DNA of 64,000 nucleotides from Mesorhizobium sp. dw_380. GTDB taxonomy: Bacteria > Pseudomonadota > Alphaproteobacteria > Rhizobiales > Rhizobiaceae. The notes under the pieces are model-generated. The model was not told where the DNA came from. It searched no databases and saw nothing but the letters and a program-made list of their open reading frames with translations. The position numbers and the translations under genes were made by a program. The DNA lies in the NCBI RefSeq assembly GCF_018588885.1, contig NZ_JAFFIW010000021.1, positions 1 through 64,000 of the forward strand. Direction: 5' to 3'. Positions 7,026-15,736 of the stretch are shown here, piece by piece; within the stretch, counting starts at the first letter, position 1; every line of letters starts with the position of its first letter.

Positions 7026-9488
7026 TCAGACGGGTACGTTCCAGATTTCTTTCGCGTATTGGCGGATCGTGCGATCGGATGAGAACCAGCCGACACGCGC
7101 GACATTGCGGATCGCCTTGGCATACCAGTCCGGGCTGTTGCGCCAGACGGCGTCGACCTCACGCTGGGCGGCGGCGTAGGCATCGAAATCCGCCGCGACC
7201 ATGAACCAGTCGCTCTCGTAGAGACCGTTGATGAGGTCGCGGTAGCGGTCGGGATCATCGGGCGAGAAGACGCCGGAGGAAACGGCAGCCACGGCTTGCG
7301 CCAGCTCGGGCGATGCTTCGATCACGCCACGCGGATTGTAGCCATTGTTGCGCCGCTCGGCGACTTCCGCGGTGGTCAGGCCAAAGATGAAGATGTTGTC
7401 GTCGCCGACGCACTCCTTGATCTCGACATTGGCGCCGTCGAGCGTGCCGATGGTCAGCGCGCCGTTGAGCGCGAACTTCATGTTGCCGGTGCCCGACGCT
7501 TCCATGCCCGCGGTCGAGATCTGCTCGGACAGGTCGGCGGCCGGCATCATGATTTCGGCCAGGCTGACATTGTAGTTCGGCAAGAACACCACCTTCAGCA
7601 AACCGCGGACGGCAGGATCGCGGTTGATGACCCTGGCGACGTCGTTGGCGAGTTTGATGATCAGCTTGGCGTTGTGATAGCTGGGCGCCGCCTTGCCGCC
7701 GAAGAATTTCACGCGCGGCATCCAGTCCCGTTCCGGATGCGAGCGGATCTGGTCGTAGAGCGCGATCGCCTCGAGGATGTTGAGGAGCTGGCGCTTGTAT
7801 TCGTGGATGCGCTTGATCTGGATGTCGAACAGGGCCGAGGGGTCGACCTTGATGCCGAGCCGGTCGGCGACGAGATTGGCCAGCCGCGCCTTGTTCTGCC
7901 GCTTGACGCCCGCGAACTTTTCCCGAAACGCGCTGTCATCGGCGAAGCCGTCGAGCCCCTTGATGGCGTCGATGTCGTCGAGAAAGCGGTCGCCGATCGC
8001 CTCACGGGCGAGCGATGTCAGCCCGGGATTGCACTGTATCAGCCAGCGCCGCGGGGTGATGCCGTTGGTCTTGTTGTTGATGCGATCGGGATAGAGCCTG
8101 TGCAGGTCGGCGAACACCGTTTCCTTCATAAGCTCGGTATGCAGCGCCGAGACGCCGTTGATCGAGTGCGAACCGACAAAGGCAAGGTTGCCCATGCGCA
8201 CGCGGCGGTCGCCATTCTCCTGGATCAGCGAGATGCGGCTGATCTGCTCGTCCGAGAACTGATTGGTGGCGCGGGCTTCGAGCAGCACCTGAGCATTGAT
8301 GGCATAGACAATCTGCATATGGCGCGGCAAAAGCCGCTCGAACAGCGGCACCGGCCAGCTTTCCAGCGCCTCCGGCAGCAGCGTGTGGTTGGTGTAGCCG
8401 AAGGTGCGTATGGTGATATCCCAGGCCTGGTCGAAATCCATGCCGTGGACGTCCATCAAGAGCCGCATCAGCTCCGGCACGGCAATCGCCGGATGGGTGT
8501 CGTTCAAATGGATCGCCGCCTTGTCGGGCAGCGACTGCAAATCCCCATACTGGCTGAGATGCCGCTGGATGATGTCCTGCAGCGAAGCGGTCGAGAAGAA
8601 ATACTCCTGCCGCAGCCTGAGCTCCTGCCCGGCCTTGTGGGAATCGGCGGGATAAAGCACGCGCGACAGCGCGTCCGCCTTGTTGCTTTCGGCCAGCGCG
8701 CCGATGTGATCGCCGGCATTGAACTTGTCGAGCAGGATCGGATCGACCGGCATGCCCGACCACAGCCGCAGCGTGTTGACGCGGTTTGCCCGCCAGCCGA
8801 CGACCGGCGTGTCGTAGGCGACAGCCAGGACATGGTCGGTCGGCTTCCAGACATGGCGCTCCAGCCGGCCGTCCTTCGACGTGATCGATTCCACCGAACC
8901 CCCGAAACCGACTTCGAAAGAGCGTTCGCGCCGTTCGAACTCCCAGGGGTTGCCGTGGTCGAGCCAGGTCTCCGGCAGCTCGACCTGCCAGCCGTCGTGG
9001 ATCTCCTGGCGGAACATGCCGTTGGCATAGCGGATGCCGTAGCCATGTGCGGGAATGTCGACGGTGGCCATGCTTTCCATGAAGCAGGCGGCGAGCCGGC
9101 CGAGACCGCCATTGCCAAGTGCTGCATCCGGTTCGAGCCCGGCGATGAGGTCGAGGTCGACGCCGAGGGATTTGAGCGCCTCGCGCATATTGTCCATCAG
9201 GCCGAGATTGGAGAAGGCGTCCCGCATCAGCCGGCCGATGAGGAATTCCAGCGACAGGTAGTAGACGCGCTTTTCCTGCTGGGCGTAGGCCTCCTGCGTC
9301 GCCTGCATCCAGTGATCGACGATGCGGTCGCGCACGACCTTGATCGAGGCGGTGAGCCAGTCGTATTGCGTGGCGACGCTGGTGCCCTTGCCGACCCTGT
9401 ATTTGAGGGCAAGCAAGACTTCGTCAGCAAGCGTCTTGGGGTCGGGGATTTCGAGAACGGGAGCTTCGGATGTCATCGTGTGCGTCAT
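7026..9488 (-). CDS. glgP: Glycogen (alpha-glucan) phosphorylase
   Basis: Releases glucose-1-phosphate from glycogen with inorganic phosphate and PLP. The ATG at 9488 gives 820 residues and follows a GAGAGG ribosome site at a good distance. Longer starts (to 9572) add an unconserved-looking stretch. Seen motifs include NGGLGRLAACFMESMAT in the N-terminal third and the PLP-lysine region EASGTGNMKFALNGALTIGT in the C-terminal third, with LDGANVEI following. The length fits the GT35 family. It is the first gene of the glg operon. The 142-base region upstream separates it from frcA on the same strand, so read-through from the frc operon is possible. Confidence 0.95.
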   Translation of the reverse strand: MTHTMTSEAPVLEIPDPKTLADEVLLALKYRVGKGTSVATQYDWLTASIKVVRDRIVDHWMQATQEAYAQQEKRVYYLSLEFLIGRLMRDAFSNLGLMDNMREALKSLGVDLDLIAGLEPDAALGNGGLGRLAACFMESMATVDIPAHGYGIRYANGMFRQEIHDGWQVELPETWLDHGNPWEFERRERSFEVGFGGSVESITSKDGRLERHVWKPTDHVLAVAYDTPVVGWRANRVNTLRLWSGMPVDPILLDKFNAGDHIGALAESNKADALSRVLYPADSHKAGQELRLRQEYFFSTASLQDIIQRHLSQYGDLQSLPDKAAIHLNDTHPAIAVPELMRLLMDVHGMDFDQAWDITIRTFGYTNHTLLPEALESWPVPLFERLLPRHMQIVYAINAQVLLEARATNQFSDEQISRISLIQENGDRRVRMGNLAFVGSHSINGVSALHTELMKETVFADLHRLYPDRINNKTNGITPRRWLIQCNPGLTSLAREAIGDRFLDDIDAIKGLDGFADDSAFREKFAGVKRQNKARLANLVADRLGIKVDPSALFDIQIKRIHEYKRQLLNILEAIALYDQIRSHPERDWMPRVKFFGGKAAPSYHNAKLIIKLANDVARVINRDPAVRGLLKVVFLPNYNVSLAEIMMPAADLSEQISTAGMEASGTGNMKFALNGALTIGTLDGANVEIKECVGDDNIFIFGLTTAEVAERRNNGYNPRGVIEASPELAQAVAAVSSGVFSPDDPDRYRDLINGLYESDWFMVAADFDAYAAAQREVDAVWRNSPDWYAKAIRNVARVGWFSSDRTIRQYAKEIWNVPV

Positions 9489-9630
9489 ACTGCCTCTCGT
9501 GGTCGTACCGCGATCATACCGGCTTTCACCGCTACTCCCAGCCCATCCTAGTGCATTGCAGCATATGTTCAATCGATTTAGATCGACATGCTACCCGGTT
9601 CAGCTGCGGGAATTTACCAGTGAAGGCAGA

Positions 9631-10413
9631 TCAGGCCGCCAACGCGTCCTCCGGCGGCTTCTTCGCGCCGGTCATGAGGGCAACGGCATCCGACATGGAA
9701 ATCTGCTTCGGATCGACGACGCAAAGGCGTTTTCCAAGCCGGTGGATGTGGATGCGGTCCGCCACTTCGAAGACATGCGGCATGTTGTGTGAGATGAGCA
9801 CGATCGGCAGGCCGCGCTTCTTGACGTCGAGAATCAGTTCGAGCACGCGGCGGCTCTCCTTGACGCCGAGCGCCGCCGTCGGCTCGTCCATGATCACCAC
9901 GCGACTGCCGAAAGCAGCAGCGCGCGCCACCGCGACGCCCTGGCGCTGGCCGCCGGAGAGCGTTTCCACCGCCTGGCTGATGTTCTGGATGGTCATCAAG
10001 CCGAGCTCGGTAAGTTTGTCGCGGGCGCGCTTTTCCATCGCCGGACGGTCGAGCATCCGAAACCAACTGCCGAGCGGGCCCGGCTTACGGATTTCGCGGC
10101 CGAGGAACATGTTGTCGGCAATGGACAGCGCCGGCGACAGTGCCAGATTCTGGTAGACGGTCTCGATTCCGGCTTCGCGCGCCTCCATCGGCGATTTGAA
10201 GGCAACGGGTTTGCCTTCAAGCCGGATCTCGCCTTCGTCGGGCACGGCTGCGCCTGAAATCGCCTTGATGAGCGACGACTTGCCGGCGCCGTTGTCGCCG
10301 ATGACAGCCAGGATCTCGCCGGGGTAGAGATCGAAGTCGGCATTGTCGAGGGCGGTGACGCGGCCATAGCGCTTGACCAGGCCCCGCGCGGTGAGAATGG
10401 GTTCCTGGGTCAT
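9631..10413 (-). CDS. frcA: Sugar ABC transporter ATP-binding protein (FrcA-like)
   Basis: ATPase of a high-affinity monosaccharide importer of the ribose/fructose class. From the ATG at 10413 the product has 260 residues and a single nucleotide-binding domain, unlike the double-domain RbsA. Walker A is GDNGAGKSS (about 39-47), the signature is TLSGGQRQG, Walker B is VVIMDEPTAAL, and LISHNM forms the H-loop. It lies two bases after the permease gene and is the last gene of frcB-frcC-frcA. The single-domain size and neighbours match Frc systems described in Sinorhizobium. The exact substrate (fructose, ribose or mannose) is inferred. Confidence 0.88.
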   Translation of the reverse strand: MTQEPILTARGLVKRYGRVTALDNADFDLYPGEILAVIGDNGAGKSSLIKAISGAAVPDEGEIRLEGKPVAFKSPMEAREAGIETVYQNLALSPALSIADNMFLGREIRKPGPLGSWFRMLDRPAMEKRARDKLTELGLMTIQNISQAVETLSGGQRQGVAVARAAAFGSRVVIMDEPTAALGVKESRRVLELILDVKKRGLPIVLISHNMPHVFEVADRIHIHRLGKRLCVVDPKQISMSDAVALMTGAKKPPEDALAA

Positions 10414-10415
10414 GA

Positions 10416-11477
10416 CTATGCCGATACCTTTCTGATCCATTGGTCGACCGCCACGGCGCCGATGATCAACACGCCGGTGAGCAGCACTTTCCATTGCGGA
10501 TCGGCGCCGAGCATGTTGAGGCCCATGGAGACGACGCCGACGATCATCGCGCCGAACAGCGTGCCCAGGATCGAGCCGCGCCCGCCGAAGAGAGAAATAC
10601 CGCCGATCACCGTCGCGGTGATCGCCTGCAGATTGTAGTCGGTGACGGCGGCCGACGGCGAGATCGAACCGTTGCGGCCGATGGAGACCCAGGCGGCGAA
10701 AGCGGCGATCAGCCCGGCAAGGGTGTAGACCGTCATCAGCACCTTCTTGGTCTGGATGCCCGACAGCTTCGCCGCCTCCTGGTCATCGCCGACGGCGTAG
10801 ACATGGCGGCCCCAGGCCGTGTGGTTGAGTACGTACCACAGGAGGAGCACGAGCAGCACCATGGCAATGACGCCGAGCGTCAGCACCGCCGTGCCGACCT
10901 TGAAACTCAGGGCAAACAGATGCAGCAGCGGCGCCTGGACGTCGACATCGGTGTCGCGGATCGTCTCGTTGGCCGAATAGATGAAGTTCGTGGCCATGAC
11001 GATGTTCCAGGTGCCAAGGGTCACGATGAAAGGCGGCAGTTTCATGTAGGCGACCAGCACCCCGTTGAGCAGCCCGCAGGCGGCACCGGCGGCAAGCCCG
11101 ACCGCCACGGCGAGCACGCTCGGCAGGCCATAACTGACGGCGCAATTGCCCATGATCACGGCTGAAATCACCATGATGACGCCAACCGAGAGGTCGATGC
11201 CGGCGGTCAGGATGACCAGTGTCTGCGCCGCGCCCAGAATGCCGACGATGGCGATCTGCTGCAGGATCAGCGTCAGCGTGTAGGACGAAAAGAAGCGACT
11301 TCCGATGCTGATGCCGAAAACGATGATCGCCAGAACCAGCACGATCAGCGGCACCGCCGCCGGCGTTGAATGCAGGAAGTGCTGGATACGCCTGACTGCC
11401 GATTTGTGCTCGTCAAAGGCGGCAACGCTTGTGTCGCTGCCCGAGAGAACCTTCTCGAATTCCTGAGCCTGAGACAT
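10416..11477 (-). CDS. frcC: Sugar ABC transporter permease (FrcC-like)
   Basis: Inner-membrane permease of the BPD_transp_2 (RbsC) family. The ATG at 11477 is preceded by a GGGGAGGA ribosome site and gives 353 residues. The first 40 residues are polar. About eight to ten hydrophobic segments follow, including VPLIVLVLAIIVFGISIG, an LGAAQTLVILTAGIDLSVG segment typical of RbsC-type permeases, and LFGGRGSILGTLFGAMIVGV near the end. It sits between frcB and frcA. A 160-base gap with a strong stem-loop separates it from frcB, suggesting lower expression than the binding protein. Confidence 0.9.
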   Translation of the reverse strand: MSQAQEFEKVLSGSDTSVAAFDEHKSAVRRIQHFLHSTPAAVPLIVLVLAIIVFGISIGSRFFSSYTLTLILQQIAIVGILGAAQTLVILTAGIDLSVGVIMVISAVIMGNCAVSYGLPSVLAVAVGLAAGAACGLLNGVLVAYMKLPPFIVTLGTWNIVMATNFIYSANETIRDTDVDVQAPLLHLFALSFKVGTAVLTLGVIAMVLLVLLLWYVLNHTAWGRHVYAVGDDQEAAKLSGIQTKKVLMTVYTLAGLIAAFAAWVSIGRNGSISPSAAVTDYNLQAITATVIGGISLFGGRGSILGTLFGAMIVGVVSMGLNMLGADPQWKVLLTGVLIIGAVAVDQWIRKVSA

Positions 11478-11575
11478 GTTTCCTCCCCGTTGGGTGTCAG
11501 CCACGCGCCGACACCCGTCCACGCCTGTCCGGTCTGTCGCCGGGATTGTTCGCGATCATGCGACCCATCGTCCAC

Positions 11576-11611
11576 CCGAAGCGGCCCGGGATCAAGCCCC
11601 GACCGCTTCGG
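11576..11611 (-). other. Intercistronic stem-loop between frcB and frcC
   Basis: Bases 11576-11584 (ccgaagcgg) pair exactly with 11603-11611 (ccgcttcgg). The loop can form an inner cggg/cccg pairing. On the minus strand there is no T run after it, so it is not a classical terminator. Similar hairpins after periplasmic binding-protein genes are known to protect the upstream message and lower downstream expression, as in malE-malF. The same role is inferred here. Confidence 0.65.
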
Positions 11612-11637
11612 ATTTATGGTTGCCGGTCAGACCAGCA

Positions 11638-12672
11638 TCAGCCCCAGCACTTGGCGAGGCCTTCCTTGGTGTCGATGGACTTCACACCCTGGGCTGGCTT
11701 GTCGGTCACCAGGTTGACGCCGGTATCGAAGAAATTCTTGCCTTCGGTCGGCTTCGGCTTGGTTCCGTCCTTGGCGAAATTGGCGATCGCCTCGATGCCG
11801 AGCGCTGCCATCTGCAGCGGGTATTGCTGCGACGTCGCGCCGATCACGCCTTCCGTAACCGACTTCACGCCAGGGCAGCCGCCATCGACGGAGACGATCA
11901 GCACCTGCTTTTCGAGGCCGACCGCCTTGAGCGCCTGGTAGGCGCCGACGGCCGCCGGCTCGTTGATGGTGTGGATGACGTTGATGGAATTGTCCTTCTG
12001 CAGAAGGTTCTCCATCGCCTTGCGGCCGCCTTCCTCGTTGCCGTTGGTGACGTCGTGGCCGACGATGCGCGGATCGGTCTCGTCGCCGATCTTGTTGGGA
12101 TCCTTCACGTCGATGCCGTAGCCCATCATGAAGCCCTGGTCGCGCAGCACGTCCACGGTCGGCTGCGAGGGCGTCAGGTCGAGGAAGCCGATCTTGGCGT
12201 CCTTGGCCTTATCGCCGAGCGTCGCGGCCGCCCAGGCTCCGATCAGCTTGCCGGCTTCCAGATTGTCGGTGGCGAAGGTCGCGTCGGCGGCGTCGATCGG
12301 ATCGAGCGGCGTGTCGAGCGCGATCACCAGCAGGCCGGCGTCACGCGCCTTCTTAACCGTCGGCACGATGCCCTTGGTGTCGGAAGCGGTGATCAGGATG
12401 CCCTTGGCGCCGTCGGCAATGCAGCTTTCGATCGCCGCCACCTGGCTCTCGCTGTCGCCGTCGATCTTGCCGGCATAGGTCTTGAGGTCGACGCCGAGCT
12501 CCTTGGCCTTCGCCGTGGCACCTTCCTTCATCTTGACGAAGAAGGGATTGGTGTCGGTCTTGGTGATCAGGCAGGCGCCGACACCTGCGGCGGATGCGGA
12601 CGAGGCAAACGCCATCAGGCCCAGAGCGGCCGCCGCAAAAACGGTGGACTTCAACAGTTTTGTATTGGTCAC
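11638..12672 (-). CDS. frcB: Sugar ABC transporter substrate-binding protein (FrcB-like)
   Basis: Periplasmic binding protein of the Peripla_BP_4 (ribose-binding) class. A GTG at 12672 after a GGGAGGAAAATC ribosome site gives 344 residues and places a clean signal peptide at the N-terminus: Lys-rich start, hydrophobic STVFAAAALGLMAF, then a likely cut after ASSASA. The mature part begins with VGACLITKTDTNPFF and contains LVIALDTPLDP and the TINEPAAVGAYQAL region. A longer frame to 12837 runs into the divergent promoter and operator and is rejected. It is the first gene of the frc operon, probably controlled by the divergent ROK regulator. Confidence 0.9.
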   Translation of the reverse strand: MTNTKLLKSTVFAAAALGLMAFASSASAAGVGACLITKTDTNPFFVKMKEGATAKAKELGVDLKTYAGKIDGDSESQVAAIESCIADGAKGILITASDTKGIVPTVKKARDAGLLVIALDTPLDPIDAADATFATDNLEAGKLIGAWAAATLGDKAKDAKIGFLDLTPSQPTVDVLRDQGFMMGYGIDVKDPNKIGDETDPRIVGHDVTNGNEEGGRKAMENLLQKDNSINVIHTINEPAAVGAYQALKAVGLEKQVLIVSVDGGCPGVKSVTEGVIGATSQQYPLQMAALGIEAIANFAKDGTKPKPTEGKNFFDTGVNLVTDKPAQGVKSIDTKEGLAKCWG

Positions 12673-12784
12673 GATTTTCCTCCCAGTGGAACCATTCCGG
12701 ATGCCGGCCAACCGGCATCTACGGCGCATCCAACGAATTTCTCCCAGCGTGGACGCCGCCTCAACAGACACCAGACCGAGCTGC

Positions 12785-12822
12785 CTGTCAATAATTAAAT
12801 CACTCTTATTTATTATTGACAG
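12785..12822. promoter_or_regulatory. Inverted repeat, candidate operator of the divergent frc promoters
   Basis: CTGTCAATAAT at 12785-12795 is the exact reverse complement of 12812-12822, with an AT-rich 16-base spacer. Each arm also contains a TTGACA-like hexamer reading outward (12816-12821 on +, 12786-12791 on -), so the repeat may cover both -35 boxes. Its place between frcB and the ROK regulator gene makes it the best operator candidate. The AT-rich arms recall NagC/Mlc-type sites. The regulator bound is inferred. Confidence 0.6.
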
Positions 12823-12884
12823 TCTTGCGCCATTCACCCATTCTGGCCCAAAAGCCTTTTGGGGGAAACGACGGGAGGAACAGG

Positions 12885-14111
12885 GTGGAAACCGCCATTG
12901 CGAGGCACGGTTCGCCCGAAGCGAATGAGAGCCTTATTCACCGCGGCACCAACCAGAGCGGCATGCGCGACCACAACGAGCGGTTGGTGCTCTCGCTGGT
13001 GCGCCAGCACGGCAGCCTGGCGAAATCCGACATCGCGCGGATGACGGGGCTTTCGGCGCAAACGGTTTCGGTCATCATGCGCGAACTCGAGGAGGAAGGC
13101 CTGCTTGTCCGCCAGGCGCCCTTGCGCGGCAAAATCGGCCAGCCCTCCATCCCAATGGCGCTCAATCCGGAGGGTGCATTCTTCATCGGCCTCAAGATCG
13201 GCCGCCGCAGTGCGGAACTGGTGCTGATCGACTTTCTCGGCAATGTGCGCTCGATGCTGCAGCACTCCTATCGCTATCCGGCACCGCGCGAGACGGTCGA
13301 ATTCGTCACCGATGGCATGAAGAGGATGCGCGGCGAACTGACGCCGGCGCAGGACAAGCGCATCGCCGGCCTCGGCATCGCCATGCCGTTCGAACTGTGG
13401 AACTGGGCCGACACCGCCGGTGCGCCGCGCGACGTCATGGACGAGTGGCGCCACCGCGACATCCGGTCCGACATCCAGGCGCAGTGCGATTTTCCGGTCT
13501 ATCTGCAGAACGACGCCACCTCGGCCTGCGGCGCCGAGCTCGTCTTCGGCCAAGCGGGTGCAGCGCGTGACTTCGTCTATTTCTACATCGGTGCGTTCGC
13601 CGGCGGCGGCATCGTGCTCAATGGCCGGCTTTTCGGTGGCCCGACGGGCAATGCCGGGGCGCTTGGCTCCATGCCGGTGCCTGGGCCGGACGGAAAGCCG
13701 ACCCAATTGATCGACGTGGCGTCCATCGCCATGCTGGAAAAGGCGCTCAATGCCCGTGGCGTCGAGGCCTCGCATCTGTGGACCTCGCCTGAGGACTGGG
13801 GCGAGATCGGCGCTGAGCTCGACAACTGGATCGCCAGTGCCTCACAGGCGCTTGCCTATGCCATCGTGGCGGCGTCCGCGGTCATCGATTTCGAGGCGGC
13901 GGTGATCGACGGGTGGATGCCGAAGGCGGTGCGCCGCCGGCTGGTCGATGCCATCATCGCGGCCATCGCCACAATCGACGGCGAAGGCCTGAAACTTCCC
14001 GCCGTTCGCGAAGGAACTGTTGGCATCCATGCCCGGGCGCTCGGCGGCGCCAGCCTGCCGCTTTCCGAACGCTTCCTGATCGGCTCGACGACGATTTCCA
14101 GGAGCGCCTGA
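12885..14111 (+). CDS. frcR: ROK-family transcriptional regulator (FrcR-like)
   Basis: Probable sugar-responsive repressor of the divergent frcBCA genes. The GTG at 12885 follows GGGAGGAA and gives 408 residues. Residues about 30-95 form a winged helix-turn-helix (LVRQHGSLAKSDIARMTGLS, then TVSVIMRELEEEGL). The rest is the ROK sugar-kinase-like domain with FYIGAFAGGGIVLNGRLFGG and GNAGALGSMPV. The Cys-rich zinc motif common in ROK kinases is not evident. The next gene starts directly after its stop, so it leads the operon with the mutarotase and the kinase. The repeat at 12785-12822 is the expected binding site. Confidence 0.87.
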   Translation: METAIARHGSPEANESLIHRGTNQSGMRDHNERLVLSLVRQHGSLAKSDIARMTGLSAQTVSVIMRELEEEGLLVRQAPLRGKIGQPSIPMALNPEGAFFIGLKIGRRSAELVLIDFLGNVRSMLQHSYRYPAPRETVEFVTDGMKRMRGELTPAQDKRIAGLGIAMPFELWNWADTAGAPRDVMDEWRHRDIRSDIQAQCDFPVYLQNDATSACGAELVFGQAGAARDFVYFYIGAFAGGGIVLNGRLFGGPTGNAGALGSMPVPGPDGKPTQLIDVASIAMLEKALNARGVEASHLWTSPEDWGEIGAELDNWIASASQALAYAIVAASAVIDFEAAVIDGWMPKAVRRRLVDAIIAAIATIDGEGLKLPAVREGTVGIHARALGGASLPLSERFLIGSTTISRSA

Positions 14112-14558
14112 ATGCTGATCGGGATCCCGGCGCTGCTCGGTCCGGAGCTTCTGGCGACATTGCGCGCCATGGGGCATGGCGACGAGATCGCCCTCGTTGA
14201 CGGAAACTACCCGGCCGAGGAGCAGGCAAGGCGCCTCATCAGGGCCGACGGTCATCCGCTCATTCCAGTGCTCGACGCGATCCTGAGCGTCCTGCCGGTG
14301 GACGACGCGGTACCGGAAGCACTGTTTCGCGCCTCTGTGAAAGGCGACCCGTCGAGGGCCGATCCTGTCCACCACGAGATGGAGGCGATCTGCGCCAAAC
14401 TGGTGCCGGGCCGCAAGGTGGTTGCGCTGGCCGGCGCCGACTTCTATGCACGGGTCAAATCGGCGCATGCCATCGTCGCGACAAGCGAACCCAGGCTCTA
14501 CGCCAACATCATCATCCGCAAGGGCGTGATTTATCCGCCGGAGACCAGGAAGCCATGA
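14112..14558 (+). CDS. fucU: RbsD/FucU-family sugar mutarotase
   Basis: Members of this family speed the conversion between anomers (or pyranose and furanose forms) of ribose or fucose after uptake. The 148-residue product starts MLIGIPALLGPELLATL and shows the family pattern: GHGDEIALVDGNYPAE near residue 22 and EPRLYANIIIRKGVI near the C-terminus (Tyr/Asn of the active site). It begins at the base after the regulator stop and overlaps the kinase by ATGA, so the three genes are tightly co-translated. Whether the substrate is fructose, ribose or fucose cannot be decided from sequence, and fucU and rbsD are equally fair names. Confidence 0.85.
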   Translation: MLIGIPALLGPELLATLRAMGHGDEIALVDGNYPAEEQARRLIRADGHPLIPVLDAILSVLPVDDAVPEALFRASVKGDPSRADPVHHEMEAICAKLVPGRKVVALAGADFYARVKSAHAIVATSEPRLYANIIIRKGVIYPPETRKP

Positions 14559-15478
14559 TCCTCTGCTGCGGCGAAGCCCTGATCGATATGCTGCCGCGCA
14601 CCACGACGCAGGGCGAGCCGGCCTTTGCCCCCTATGTCGGCGGCGCCGTTTTCAACACGGCGATCGCGCTTGGCCGGCTTGGCGCGCCGGCCGGCTTCTT
14701 TTCGGGCCTGTCGTCGGATCTTTTCGGCGGCCAGTTCCGGGACGCACTTGGGGCGAGCAAGGTCAGCTCCACCTATGCGCACACCTCACCGCGACCGACG
14801 ACACTCGCCTTCGTGCGGCTCACCAACGGCCAGGCGACCTACACCTTCTACGACGAGAACACCGCCGGGCGCATGCTGACCATCGACGACCTGCCGGCGC
14901 TCGGCAGCGAGATCGAGGCCATGCTGTTCGGCGCCATCAGCCTGATCTCGGAGCCTGCCGGCAGCGCCTATGAAGAGTTCATGAAGCGCGAGCATGAAAG
15001 CCGCGTCATGATGCTCGATCCGAACATCCGTCCGAACTTCATCCCGGACAAGGCAAAACACCTCAAGCGCATCCGCGCCATGATGGCGATGGCCGATATC
15101 GTGAAACTGTCGGACGAGGATCTCAACTGGTTCGGCGAAGCCGGCTCGCACGAGGATGTCGTGCGCAACTGGCTCGACCGCGGCCCGAAGCTGATCGTCG
15201 TCACCCATGGCAGCGAAGGTGCCGTCGGCTACACCAGGGATCACGCCGTCACGGTGATGCCGGACAAGGTCGAAGTGGTCGACACGGTCGGCGCCGGCGA
15301 CACGTTCAATGCCGGCATCCTCGCATCCCTGCACGAGCAGGGCCTGCTGACGAAAAGGGCAATCGCCGGTTTGTCGAAAGAGGCCATCCACAAGGCGCTG
15401 GCGCTCGGCGCCAAGGCGGCGGCGGTGACGGTGTCACGGGCCGGCGCCAATCCCCCCTGGCGGCATGAAATCGCCTGA
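14555..15478 (+). CDS. frcK: PfkB-family sugar kinase, probable fructokinase
   Basis: Phosphorylates an imported sugar with ATP. The 307 residues are normal for ribokinase/PfkB enzymes. Motifs are the N-terminal GEALIDMLP, the GG region YVGGAVFNTAIALGRLG, and the signature DTVGAGDTFNAGILASL (about residue 245-261), where DTVGAGD carries the catalytic Asp and the anion hole. It overlaps the mutarotase gene by four bases. In Sinorhizobium the kinase FrcK is encoded with the frc transporter, here it is on the divergent arm. Fructose is the likeliest substrate by context, but ribose or another ketose is not excluded. Confidence 0.87.
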   Translation: MILCCGEALIDMLPRTTTQGEPAFAPYVGGAVFNTAIALGRLGAPAGFFSGLSSDLFGGQFRDALGASKVSSTYAHTSPRPTTLAFVRLTNGQATYTFYDENTAGRMLTIDDLPALGSEIEAMLFGAISLISEPAGSAYEEFMKREHESRVMMLDPNIRPNFIPDKAKHLKRIRAMMAMADIVKLSDEDLNWFGEAGSHEDVVRNWLDRGPKLIVVTHGSEGAVGYTRDHAVTVMPDKVEVVDTVGAGDTFNAGILASLHEQGLLTKRAIAGLSKEAIHKALALGAKAAAVTVSRAGANPPWRHEIA

Positions 15479-15483
15479 ATGCC

Positions 15484-15501
15484 GCTCAACTTAAGTTGAG
15501 C
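15484..15501 (+). terminator. Palindrome after the kinase gene
   Basis: GCTCAACTTAAGTTGAGC is a perfect 18-base palindrome five bases after the kinase stop codon. As RNA it gives a 7-bp stem with a TTAA loop. The following bases have only a broken T-rich patch, so termination would be weak, and a protein-binding palindrome is the alternative. Confidence 0.4.
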
Positions 15502-15736
15502 CAGCCGATCACTTTATGTTTCGCAGGGCTGCTCCGCGCGATTATAAAGGCGCGATTGCGCCCGACGAAGCCCGGATTTCCGGCATCTTGTGAAGACACG
15601 CCGGAAAAGACAGGTAACGGACCGCGACACCTCTGCAATTCGCGGCTCTGCCCGTCCGCTTTCTCGGCTGGCGCAACTCTGGTACCAGCGGGCCGATATC
15701 TGGCTAAACCGCCTTGTTAAACCGTTTGAGGCCGAC

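Noticed and set aside
7296..9551. A 751-codon + strand frame opposite glgP
   Set aside because: Arg/Val/Asp/Gly-rich translation with no family pattern, and glgP is intact on the other strand.
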